Assembly (NCBI GenBank): GCA_039188505.1
Contig: JBCCZC010000255.1
Location: 1 to 8,099, forward strand
DNA from: JBCCZC01 sp039188505
Lineage (GTDB): Bacteria > Pseudomonadota > Gammaproteobacteria > Xanthomonadales > SZUA-38
DNA: 8,099 nucleotides
Reading direction: 5' to 3'
The stretch's first letter is position 1. Each line of letters starts with the position of its first letter. Positions 1 through 5,821 of the stretch are shown piece by piece. Position numbers and translations under genes: made by a program. The notes below the pieces were generated by a model that worked only from the letters and a program-made list of their open reading frames with translations, was not told where the DNA came from and did no database searches.

Positions 1-303
1 CGGAAGCTGGGCCTCCCCGCGCCGGATCACTGCCGCGCCGTCGATTTCGGCATCCACGTCGATCAGGCGATCGACGCCACCGCGTCCGGCGTCGGCGCAA
101 TGCTGGGCCCGCGGGTTCTTGCGGAGCAGGACATCGCTCGCGGCCGCCTCGTCTCGCCCTGGGGGCCGGAGCTCAAGTCCGACGTCCACTATCGACTGAG
201 CTGGGATCGCGACGGGCTCAACGATCGTATCGAGTCGTTCAGCGCCTGGTTACTCGATCAGTTCGGCGGCGGCACCGGTCCGGTCGTTCAGGCGGCGGCC
301 TGA
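1..303 (+). CDS. LysR-type transcriptional regulator, C-terminal part (5' truncated)
   Basis: This is the last 100 codons of a gene that begins before the window; the frame is open from base 1 and ends at TGA 301-303. The protein reads as the second half of a LysR effector-binding domain. A segment around VDFGIHVDQAIDATASGVG is followed by a stretch resembling 'lgp..la..dia.GrLv.p' (LGPRVLAEQDIARGRLVSPW), then YRLSWD and a closing amphipathic helix ESFSAWLLDQF. This order is typical of GcvA/AmpR-like LysR proteins, whose periplasmic-binding-protein-like domain binds a small effector and changes DNA contacts made by the N-terminal winged helix, which lies outside the window. The response regulator starts 44 bases downstream on the same strand, so the two could share a transcript. 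LysR genes often sit near the operon they control, and the hydrolase operon further right is a possible target, but that is inference. The alanine-rich tail (VVQAAA) is unremarkable. Confidence 0.85.
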   Translation, partial: RKLGLPAPDHCRAVDFGIHVDQAIDATASGVGAMLGPRVLAEQDIARGRLVSPWGPELKSDVHYRLSWDRDGLNDRIESFSAWLLDQFGGGTGPVVQAAA

Positions 304-320
304 GGGGCGGGACGTTCGCC

Positions 321-328
321 TCACGTGA
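321..328. promoter_or_regulatory. Perfect 8-bp palindrome TCACGTGA in the LysR-response regulator gap
   Basis: The bases TCACGTGA form a perfect palindrome centred 23 bases before the response regulator ATG, in the 44-base gap after the LysR stop codon. It could be a protein-binding half-site or chance; an 8-bp palindrome alone is weak evidence. No good -35/-10 pair was seen in the gap, which favours read-through from the LysR gene. Confidence 0.15.
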
Positions 329-347
329 CCGACCCGATGATGTCGCC

Positions 348-998
348 ATGAGCAACCCCAACGGAATGTCCGACAACGCGCCGGCCCGCGTGCTGGTCGC
401 CGACGATCACCCCGTCGTGCGTGAGGGCATGGCCGCCATCATCGATGGCGCTTTCGGCCTGACCTGCCGGGCCCAGGCCGAGGGTGTCGAGGACGCCATC
501 GAGACCTGGCGTCGGCACGAGCCGGACGTCGGCCTCTTTGATCTACGGATGCCGGATGGTGATGCGGTCAGCGCGATCACGCGTATCCGCCAGTTCGACC
601 CGCAAGCCCGAATCGTGGTGATCAGTTCCTTCGATACCGACGAGGAGATCTACCGCGTCATGAAGGCCGGTGCGCGCGGCTATCTCCTGAAAGACGATCG
701 GCCCGACACCATCGTCGATGCACTGCGACGGGTGCTTCAGGGGCAGACCTACCTGGCGCCGGATCTCGCCGGCAAGCTGGCGAGCCGACTCGGTAACGAA
801 GGCCTTTCGGACCGGGAAACGGAGATCCTCACGCGTGTCGCCGAAGGGCAGAGCAACGCCGTCATCGCGCGCGAGATCCACATCTCGACCTCCACGATCA
901 AGTTCCACCTCAACAACATCTACGGCAAGCTCGGTGTGTCGTCCCGCACCTCGGCGGTAGCCGTTGCCGTCAAGCGCGGCATCATCAACATCCAATAG
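348..998 (+). CDS. NarL/FixJ-family response regulator (receiver + LuxR-type HTH)
   Basis: This 216-residue protein is a complete two-domain DNA-binding response regulator, acting in the cytosol after phosphorylation by a HisKA_3-type histidine kinase. Residues 13-130 form the receiver domain: the acidic pair D19-D20 in VLVADDHPVV, the phospho-acceptor D65 in LFDLRMPDGD, the conserved S93/S94 in VVISSF, and K115 in GYLLKDD. Residues about 152-212 form a LuxR-type helix-turn-helix, with GLSDRETEIL, then VIAREIHISTSTIKFHLNNIYGKLGV (shown in two parts: VIAREIHIS and TSTIKFHLNNIYGKLGV), ending in TSAVAVAVKRG. Length and architecture match NarL/UhpA-type regulators. The ATG at 348 has no strong ribosome-binding site; an in-frame ATG at 366 is an alternative and would keep the receiver intact. 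The likely partner is the convergent sensor kinase at 1129-4203, whose HisKA_3 dimerisation domain belongs to the kinase class normally paired with this regulator type. Confidence 0.95.
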   Translation: MSNPNGMSDNAPARVLVADDHPVVREGMAAIIDGAFGLTCRAQAEGVEDAIETWRRHEPDVGLFDLRMPDGDAVSAITRIRQFDPQARIVVISSFDTDEEIYRVMKAGARGYLLKDDRPDTIVDALRRVLQGQTYLAPDLAGKLASRLGNEGLSDRETEILTRVAEGQSNAVIAREIHISTSTIKFHLNNIYGKLGVSSRTSAVAVAVKRGIINIQ

Positions 999-1128
999 GT
1001 CGCGGCTCGTCCGAGTACTGCCGGCAGCGTCACATCGTGTAACTCTCCAATATACCCGAAATGGGACGTAAGTCGTTGATTAAGAAAATAAATTCGGTGG
1101 ATCCTGCGAGGCTGATGCAATATTCCGA
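999..1128. other. Spacer between convergent response regulator and kinase genes
   Basis: This 130-base gap separates the 3' ends of two convergent genes. Its second half (about 1030-1125) is visibly richer in A and T than the surrounding coding DNA. Two short dyads occur just after the response regulator stop: CTCG-TC-CGAG at 1006-1015 and the palindrome CTGCCGGCAG at 1018-1027. Neither is followed by a T-run on the + strand, so neither qualifies as a standard intrinsic terminator. No clear terminator for the leftward kinase transcript was seen either. A 23-codon open frame (1061-1132, +) lies here but has no ribosome-binding site. Confidence 0.5.
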
Positions 1129-4100
1129 CTAGAGCAGGAAGCGGCGAGCGGAGATGGTCACGGTCGTCCCGCGGCCCGGTTGCGAGTCGATGGTCAGCGT
1201 GGCCCGGCCCGCATCGGCGAGGCGCTCCATGGACCCCAGCCCGAACCCGCGTTCGTCGCTCGCCGCGTCGGCCACGTCAAAGCCGACGCCATCGTCGACG
1301 ATCGTGATCTGCAACGAGAGCCGGGCCCACGCTACCGTCACGTCGATTCGCTCCGCTCGCGCGTGCTTGCAGGCATTGGTCATGGCCTCTCGGGCGGCGC
1401 GCTGGAGGCAGAACGCGCGTTCCTTTCGCAGCCGCCAGGGTTCGCCGACCTCGCGGACCTCGATTCGGTCCGTTCCGCGCCCCAGGAAGCGCCCGGGCGT
1501 GTGCGAGATCAGCGTTTCAACGAGCGGCCCGGCATCGTCCATCGCCCCGAGTTGATCCACGCTGGCCCGTGCCGATCGCGATGCCTGCTCCAGCAGGTTG
1601 ACCAGCTTGCCCGTCCGTTCGCGTTTTTCGGGTTCCTCCTGATCGGATTCAAGCGAACGGCCGACCACGAGGGCGCCGAAGACCTCCTGCAGAAAGGTGT
1701 CGTGGAGATCCTGGGCGATGCGTCGACGCTCGTCACCAAGGAGCCGCACGCGCTGGAGCTGGATGCGTGAGCGCCAGGACAGGGCGAGCAGCAGCAGGAG
1801 CCCTGCGCTGATGAAGCCGGCAGCTCGCGCGGTGTCCGTTTCCCACCAGTGCGGCTGCACGGTCAGCTCGTGGCGGATGGCTTCCGAGGCCTCCCGTCCC
1901 GGGGCCGTAACCAGCGCCTCCAGCACGTAGTCGGCGGGAGCAAGCGAGGGAAAGCTCAGCTGTTCGTCCAGCTGCAGCTCCCGTGAGGGCCCGGGATCGC
2001 CCGCAGGGCCGAAACGGTACTCGAGGCGCGCTCCCGGCGGCAGCGGCAATTCTGCCACGGCGAAGGCCAGGGTCAGGTCTCGAGCCTGCGGCCCGAGGGT
2101 GATCCGGCCCGTCGACGGCCCGGCTTCCCGATCTCCGCTGCGGACGGAAACGAGTCTCGGCGTGGGCGCCCGATGCTGCGCAATCTGACGTGGATTAAGG
2201 AGAGTCACACCGGTGGCCGATCCGGTCAGCACTCGGCCGGATGCGGTGACCGTGAGGGCATTCTGCGTCGTGCGCATCGAGTGCATCCCGTCGATCGGTG
2301 TGAAACGCTGCCAGGTGCCTGCTGCCGGATCGTGGCGGAGTAACCCCAGCTGTCCCGCGAACCAGAGGTTGCCGTCCGGACCGCGCGCAGCGGCGAGCTG
2401 CGATCCCATGCGCGCTCCGTCCAGCTCGGTCATGTACTCGAACCGTTGGAAATCCGGATCGGTCTTGATGATGCCGGCTTCCGTCGCGATGAAGACGCGT
2501 CCCTCTTTCGATACGGTCGAAGCGTAGTATTTGCCCGCGCGGAGCTCGCCGGCACCCCGCTGCGCCACGGTCGAAGCGGCGATGGTGCGGGCTGCGAGGT
2601 CGAGGCGATAGACGCCGTCGTCGCCAACGGCGTAGGCCTCATCACCAATGGCCTCGACGTGCCAGAACCTGGGCGTGCCCGTATCGATCGACGGCACCCC
2701 TCCGTAGGCACTGGTACCCGGGTCGGACAGATACAGGAAGGCCAATTGCCGGGCACGCCGGTCGATGACCGCCAGGCCGCCGGAGGTCGCGGCCAGGACC
2801 CGATCGCCGGCGATTTTCAGTGCATAGGTGAAGTCGGTCGTCAGGTTGCCATTCGCACCGACGACCAGAGGAACCCGCGTCGCCACGTCCCCCTCCACGA
2901 CAAACACGCCACGGTTTGTCCCGACCCAGAGTTGACGATCCTCGTCCTCGCGGACCGCATAGGCTCGGAGCTCGCCCAGCGTGGCTGGCGCCACGGCCTC
3001 GAAGGCATCGGAGTCGGCGGCCGTTTCCCGATACAGGCCGTCCAACGTCCCGAGCAAGACGCGGCCCGCGTGGTCCACTGTGGCGCTCCAGAACGCCGTC
3101 TTCGGGATGCCGGTGTTGTGAATCTCGCCCGACACGAATCGCCTGACGCCGGGCGTTTCGGAGATCAGCGCTAGCGGTCGGCCGCGTGAGCCGACAAGCA
3201 AGAACGGACCGACGTCTCCGGTCAGCAGTGCCGTCGATGCGGGCGCCGCTGCTTCGTAGACAGACTTGGTTCGACAGGGGCGAGGCCCCGGCTCGGTGGG
3301 ATCCCACCGAGACAGCGCGATATCAGTTGCAATCCAGAGGCGATTGGCCGAATCGAACCCCAGGGCGCTGAGTGTGCCCTCGGGCATGCCGGAATGGGTC
3401 TCAGGGCTGGCTTCCTGTACCGGATCTTCGGGTTCGGCAGGAACGCGTACGACCGCAGACCGGCCATTGGTCGCCCATAAAGCACCATCGGGGCCGATTG
3501 CCGCCGCAAGCCCCGCAAGGTTGACGGGTGCGCCAGCCGCCAGCACGGGTCCCGTCGCGCCGTCAACGTCGACCCGGAGCAGGCCCGCCGGGGAAACGGC
3601 GGCGACCTCTCCACGAAATAACTCGAGATCATAGACGCGCCGCCGGCTGCCCTCGCCGCCCGTTTCGAAGTGGCCAATGGGAGTTCGGGTGGTCGCATCG
3701 AGGATTGTGCCGCCGGCCGCATGCCCGATGTAAAGGCGCGGGCCGTCCAGCAGGAGATCGTAGATGGCCGACTGTGGCGCACCGTCCGGCAGGAAATCGA
3801 TCTCTTCGAAGCGCTCGGTCGCCAGGTCGAACCAGGCCAATCCACCGCCGGTCCCGACCCACAGGCCATCAGCAGTCGCCGCGAGCCCCCGGACATGGCC
3901 GGCCGGAAGGCTTCCCTCGGCGCCGGGATTCGGGAACCAGCCGCGCTCACGCACGCCTTCGAGGCGGTAGAGACCCTCGCGACCCCCGACGTAGATGAAG
4001 CCGTCCGACCCCCGCGCTGCGACGAAGTTGCTGGAGTCCATGTTGTTGTTCGGCATCGCTTCCTGCCACGCAGGGATACAGGCGGCCGCCGACGACCGTG

Positions 4101-4203
4101 ACGCCACGACGCAAAGGATTCCGCACACGCAAAGCGCTGCCAGGGTGCGGCTTCGTGAGCGACGGCCGAAGTCGAGATCGATGGCTTTCGATGGGTTGGA
4201 CAA
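1129..4203 (-). CDS. Periplasmic beta-propeller sensor histidine kinase (Reg_prop / Y_Y_Y / HisKA_3 / HATPase_c)
   Basis: This 1024-residue membrane sensor kinase should phosphorylate a NarL-type regulator, most simply the one encoded tail-to-tail at 348-998. A basic and hydrophobic N-terminus (RRSRSRTLAALCVCGIL, residues 14-30) ending near SSAAA looks like a Sec signal. Residues about 50-670 carry recurring propeller-blade motifs of the two-component-regulator-propeller type, e.g. DGFIYVGGREGLYRL (68), ADGLWVGTGGGLAWFD (111), EDRQLWVGTNRGVFVV (421), KEGRVFIATEAGIIKTD (566) and DGNLWFAGQLGLLRHD (610). A Y_Y_Y-like beta domain follows (about 700-782), ending HWWETD, then one membrane helix (about 793-811). 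The HisKA_3 box ERRRIAQDLHDTFLQE carries the phospho-acceptor H834. The ATPase domain has an N-box around N943 (EAMTNACKHA), a G1 box DDGVGFD (970-976) and a G2 box RGFGLG (985-990). The start is TTG at 4203-4201; there is no good ribosome-binding site and the frame stays open upstream to about 4312, so the exact start is uncertain. The ligand is unknown. Confidence 0.93.
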   Translation of the reverse strand: MSNPSKAIDLDFGRRSRSRTLAALCVCGILCVVASRSSAAACIPAWQEAMPNNNMDSSNFVAARGSDGFIYVGGREGLYRLEGVRERGWFPNPGAEGSLPAGHVRGLAATADGLWVGTGGGLAWFDLATERFEEIDFLPDGAPQSAIYDLLLDGPRLYIGHAAGGTILDATTRTPIGHFETGGEGSRRRVYDLELFRGEVAAVSPAGLLRVDVDGATGPVLAAGAPVNLAGLAAAIGPDGALWATNGRSAVVRVPAEPEDPVQEASPETHSGMPEGTLSALGFDSANRLWIATDIALSRWDPTEPGPRPCRTKSVYEAAAPASTALLTGDVGPFLLVGSRGRPLALISETPGVRRFVSGEIHNTGIPKTAFWSATVDHAGRVLLGTLDGLYRETAADSDAFEAVAPATLGELRAYAVREDEDRQLWVGTNRGVFVVEGDVATRVPLVVGANGNLTTDFTYALKIAGDRVLAATSGGLAVIDRRARQLAFLYLSDPGTSAYGGVPSIDTGTPRFWHVEAIGDEAYAVGDDGVYRLDLAARTIAASTVAQRGAGELRAGKYYASTVSKEGRVFIATEAGIIKTDPDFQRFEYMTELDGARMGSQLAAARGPDGNLWFAGQLGLLRHDPAAGTWQRFTPIDGMHSMRTTQNALTVTASGRVLTGSATGVTLLNPRQIAQHRAPTPRLVSVRSGDREAGPSTGRITLGPQARDLTLAFAVAELPLPPGARLEYRFGPAGDPGPSRELQLDEQLSFPSLAPADYVLEALVTAPGREASEAIRHELTVQPHWWETDTARAAGFISAGLLLLLALSWRSRIQLQRVRLLGDERRRIAQDLHDTFLQEVFGALVVGRSLESDQEEPEKRERTGKLVNLLEQASRSARASVDQLGAMDDAGPLVETLISHTPGRFLGRGTDRIEVREVGEPWRLRKERAFCLQRAAREAMTNACKHARAERIDVTVAWARLSLQITIVDDGVGFDVADAASDERGFGLGSMERLADAGRATLTIDSQPGRGTTVTISARRFLL

Positions 4204-4306
4204 GGTGGCCGGAAGCTGAGGGTCGGCTTCGGAATCTGGATTATTCGAGGTCCATGACAGGTGAACCCGAGCAGTCGCGCCGAAGGACGTGAGGGCTTCA
4301 TGAATC

Positions 4307-4317
4307 GTTGACGATCA
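4307..4317 (+). promoter_or_regulatory. Candidate operator element GTTGACGATCA (copy 1)
   Basis: GTTGACGATCA on the + strand is the right-hand part of an imperfect dyad (TGAATCGT-TG-ACGATCA, 4301-4317, with one unpaired base). It matches copy 2 at 4386-4397, on the opposite strand, except for one extra G there. Its TTGACG (4308-4313) could equally be a -35 element for rightward transcription, but the best partner 16 bases on, TAAGTC, is a poor -10, which would fit an activator-dependent promoter. A caveat is that GTTGACGATC also occurs inside the kinase gene at 2931-2940. Confidence 0.3.
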
Positions 4318-4355
4318 GCGCAGCCTGGCTAAGTCGAATCAACAGAAAAAGTCGT

Positions 4356-4384
4356 TTGTCGGCCTACTGATATTTCGGGAAAAT
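4356..4384 (+). promoter_or_regulatory. Candidate sigma70-type promoter for the hydrolase operon
   Basis: TTGTCG (4356-4361, 4 of 6) is followed after exactly 17 bases by GAAAAT (4379-4384, 4 of 6), in the AT-rich part of the divergent region. A start near 4391 would give a leader of about 60 bases and place operator copy 2 over the start point, where a bound protein could repress. The match is modest, so this is a proposal only. Confidence 0.25.
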
Positions 4385-4396
4385 TTGATCCGTCAA
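4367..4396 (-). promoter_or_regulatory. Candidate sigma70-type promoter for the sensor kinase
   Basis: On the - strand, TTGACG (complement of 4391-4396, 5 of 6 to consensus) is followed after 18 bases by TATCAG (complement of 4367-4372, 4 of 6). Transcription would run leftward with a leader of roughly 155 bases before the TTG start at 4203. The call rests on consensus matching only and overlaps operator copy 2. Confidence 0.25.
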
Positions 4397-4397
4397 C
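4386..4397 (-). promoter_or_regulatory. Candidate operator element GTTGACGGATCA (copy 2, inverted)
   Basis: Read on the - strand, 4397-4386 is GTTGACGGATCA, equal to copy 1 with one added G. The two copies point toward each other with centres about 80 bases apart. Within copy 2, TTGA-TCCG-TCAA (4385-4396) is also a small perfect inverted repeat. Operator half-sites for the response regulator or the LysR protein are one reading; the -35 element of a leftward promoter is the other. Confidence 0.3.
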
Positions 4398-4438
4398 TGC
4401 GGTGGGTCGTCCATCGCGCGACTTCCGAACCACAGCAT

Positions 4439-4442
4439 GGAG
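4439..4442 (+). promoter_or_regulatory. Ribosome-binding site GGAG that fixes the hydrolase start at 4452
   Basis: GGAG lies 9 bases before ATG 4452, a suitable spacing. It sits inside the first codons of a frame that could also begin at ATG 4437, and nothing resembling a ribosome-binding site precedes 4437. This supports 4452 as the true start. Confidence 0.6.
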
Positions 4443-4451
4443 CGAACCATC

Positions 4452-5141
4452 ATGAGCAAAGAGAAGCTCGAAGTACTCACCCCGCAGAATTCCCAGCTGA
4501 TCTTCATCGACCACCAGCCGCAGATGGCCTTCGGTGTCCAGTCGATCGATCGCCAGACCCTCAAGAACAACACCGTCGCGCTGGCCAAGTCCGCCAAGGT
4601 CTTCGACATCCCGACCACGATCACGACCGTCGAAACCGACAGCTTCTCGGGGCACACCTACCCGGAGCTGCTCGCGGTCTTCCCGAACAAGCCGCTGCTG
4701 GAGCGGACCTCGATGAACTCGTGGGACGATCAGAAGGTGCGGAACGCGCTGGCCGAGAACGGCCGTCGCAAGATCATCGTCTCCGGTCTGTGGACCGAGG
4801 TCTGCAACACGACCTTCGCCCTTTCGGCGATGCACGACGCTGATTACGAGATCTACATGGTCGCGGACGCTTCCGGCGGCACGTCCGTCGAGGCCCACGA
4901 GTACGCCATGCAGCGCATGGTCCAGGCTGGCATCGTTCCGGTGACCTGGCAGCAGGTCCTGCTCGAGTGGCAGCGCGACTGGGCGCATCGCGAGACCTAC
5001 GACGACGTCATGGACATCGTCCGCGAGCACTCGGGCGCCTACGGCATGGGCGTGGACTACGCCTACACGATGGTCCACAAGGCCGCCGAGCGCGTCGAGC
5101 ACGGCGAGCGCATCGATCCGGTGCCTGCGGAAGCCGCCTGA
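4452..5141 (+). CDS. Isochorismatase-family cysteine hydrolase, YcaC-like
   Basis: This 229-residue cytosolic enzyme has the isochorismatase-like fold, a family that hydrolyses amide, imide or enol-ether bonds through a nucleophilic cysteine. Numbered from 4452, the first catalytic residue is D20 in IFIDHQPQ and the nucleophile is C118 in GLWTEVCNTTFALSAM. The position normally held by a catalytic lysine carries R85 in LLERTSMNSWDD, as in the YcaC subgroup. The YcaC-like segments ADASGGTSVEAHEYAMQRM and WQRDWA also fit. The protein is some 20 residues longer than E. coli YcaC because of a C-terminal extension (DYAYTMVHKAAERVEHGERI). YcaC-type proteins often have no proven substrate, so the specific reaction stays open. 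All isoleucine codons are ATC and nearly all lysines AAG, consistent with good expression. It is the first gene of the rightward operon, 57 bases before the YceI gene. The alternative start at 4437 adds five residues. Confidence 0.92.
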   Translation: MSKEKLEVLTPQNSQLIFIDHQPQMAFGVQSIDRQTLKNNTVALAKSAKVFDIPTTITTVETDSFSGHTYPELLAVFPNKPLLERTSMNSWDDQKVRNALAENGRRKIIVSGLWTEVCNTTFALSAMHDADYEIYMVADASGGTSVEAHEYAMQRMVQAGIVPVTWQQVLLEWQRDWAHRETYDDVMDIVREHSGAYGMGVDYAYTMVHKAAERVEHGERIDPVPAEAA

Positions 5142-5157
5142 TCCGTCCCCTGGAGGC

Positions 5158-5174
5158 CGGCGCCCCGGGCGCTG
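5158..5174 (+). repeat. GC-rich 7-bp RNA hairpin between hydrolase and YceI genes
   Basis: The bases at 5158-5164 (CGGCGCC) pair with 5168-5174 (GGCGCTG), including one G-U pair, around a three-base CCG loop. No T-run follows, so it is not a standard intrinsic terminator. It lies 16 bases past the hydrolase stop and 12 bases before the YceI ribosome-binding site. It could protect the upstream message from 3' exonuclease or partly attenuate the downstream genes. Confidence 0.4.
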
Positions 5175-5198
5175 GTCTCCCATTACGGAGAATTCCTC

Positions 5199-5816
5199 AT
5201 GGACAGACGCCCTCGCGCGGCTGCATCGGTATTCGCTGCGCTGACGATCGGCGCGGCCAGCGCCGATGACACCGTGACTATTCCCTCGGGCACCTACGCC
5301 AACGACGCCGGCCACACGCGCCTGCTCTGGCGGATCGATCACATGGGCCTGTCGCACTACACGGCGCGCTTCAACGACGTGGAGATCGTGCTGGCGTTCG
5401 ATGCGGAGCAGCCGAACCAGTCCTCCGTGACGGCGACGATCGACCCTCGGTCGGTCGACACCGGCTACCCCGGCGAAACCGACTTCAATGCGGAGATCTC
5501 GGATGATCCCCGCTTTCTCGATGCGGGCAACCATCCGGAAATCACGTTCGTCTCGCGGAAGGTGACCGCGACGGGCGAACGCGCTTTCGAGATCGAGGGC
5601 GATCTCACGATGCGCGGCCAGACGCTGCCGGTGACGCTCGACGCGACCTTGATCGGTGCCCTCGAAGAACATCCGTTCGCGAAGGTGCCGGCCATCGGCT
5701 TCTCGGCGACGGCCACGATCGACCGGACCGCTTTCGGTCTCGATTACCTCTCCGGAGGTCCGATCCTCGGCGACGAGGTCGAGATCGAGATCCAGACCGA
5801 GTTCCTGAAGCAGTAG
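5199..5816 (+). CDS. YceI-family secreted lipid-binding protein
   Basis: This 205-residue protein begins with a signal peptide (MDRRPRAAASVFAALTIG, cleavage predicted after GAASA at residue 22), so it should be periplasmic. The mature part follows the YceI lipocalin-like beta-barrel pattern: GTYANDAGHTRLLWRIDHMG (about 31-50), SSVTATIDPRSVDTGYPGE, FLDAGNHPEITFVSRKV, the hallmark GDLTMRGQTLPVTLDATLIG, and a closing segment ATIDRTAFGLDY followed by ILGDEVEIEIQTEF. Structurally known YceI proteins bind long isoprenoid or lipid-like molecules in the barrel; the ligand here is unknown. A good ribosome-binding site (GGAGA, 5187-5191) lies 7-8 bases before the ATG. The stop is only 5 bases before the porin-like gene, implying translational coupling. 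In this operon it may carry a hydrophobic substrate or product across the periplasm, or serve a stress role; that is inference. Confidence 0.93.
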   Translation: MDRRPRAAASVFAALTIGAASADDTVTIPSGTYANDAGHTRLLWRIDHMGLSHYTARFNDVEIVLAFDAEQPNQSSVTATIDPRSVDTGYPGETDFNAEISDDPRFLDAGNHPEITFVSRKVTATGERAFEIEGDLTMRGQTLPVTLDATLIGALEEHPFAKVPAIGFSATATIDRTAFGLDYLSGGPILGDEVEIEIQTEFLKQ

Positions 5817-5821
5817 CCGTC

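Larger units (their letters stand above)
4204..4451. promoter_or_regulatory. Divergent control region between kinase gene and hydrolase operon
   Basis: This non-coding stretch separates the leftward kinase gene from the rightward hydrolase operon and must hold the promoter of at least the rightward operon. Its centre (about 4335-4390) is AT-richer than its flanks. It contains the palindrome TTCATGAA at 4297-4304, the imperfect dyad TGAATCGT-TG-ACGATCA at 4301-4317, and an inverted near-copy of the latter's right half at 4386-4397. Candidate promoters in both directions are listed separately. A codon-by-codon reading shows the kinase frame open through 4204-4311 but without ATG, GTG or a ribosome-binding site, so it is treated as non-coding. 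Confidence 0.6.

Noticed and set aside
1006..1027. Dyads CTCG-TC-CGAG and CTGCCGGCAG as a terminator for the response regulator
   Set aside because: Stems are only 4-5 bp and no T-run follows, so they do not meet the pattern of an intrinsic terminator.
1061..1132. 23-codon open frame (starting MGRKSLIKKI) in the convergent spacer
   Set aside because: No ribosome-binding site precedes it and it overlaps the kinase stop codon; frames this short arise easily by chance in AT-rich DNA.
2446..3174. 242-codon open frame on + opposite the sensor kinase
   Set aside because: It lies wholly within the propeller-coding region and its composition is that of a shadow frame; no motif was recognised.
348..4203. 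Both two-component proteins begin MSNP, suggesting duplication
   Set aside because: The likeness is four residues, the codons differ (ATG AGC AAC CCC versus TTG TCC AAC CCA), and the following sequences are unrelated.
4329..5672. 447-codon open frame on the - strand opposite the hydrolase and YceI genes
   Set aside because: It runs opposite two genes with clear family signatures and across their intergenic gap. Its protein is rich in R, V, H, G and D, as expected for the antisense of GC-rich coding DNA, and shows no recognisable domain.
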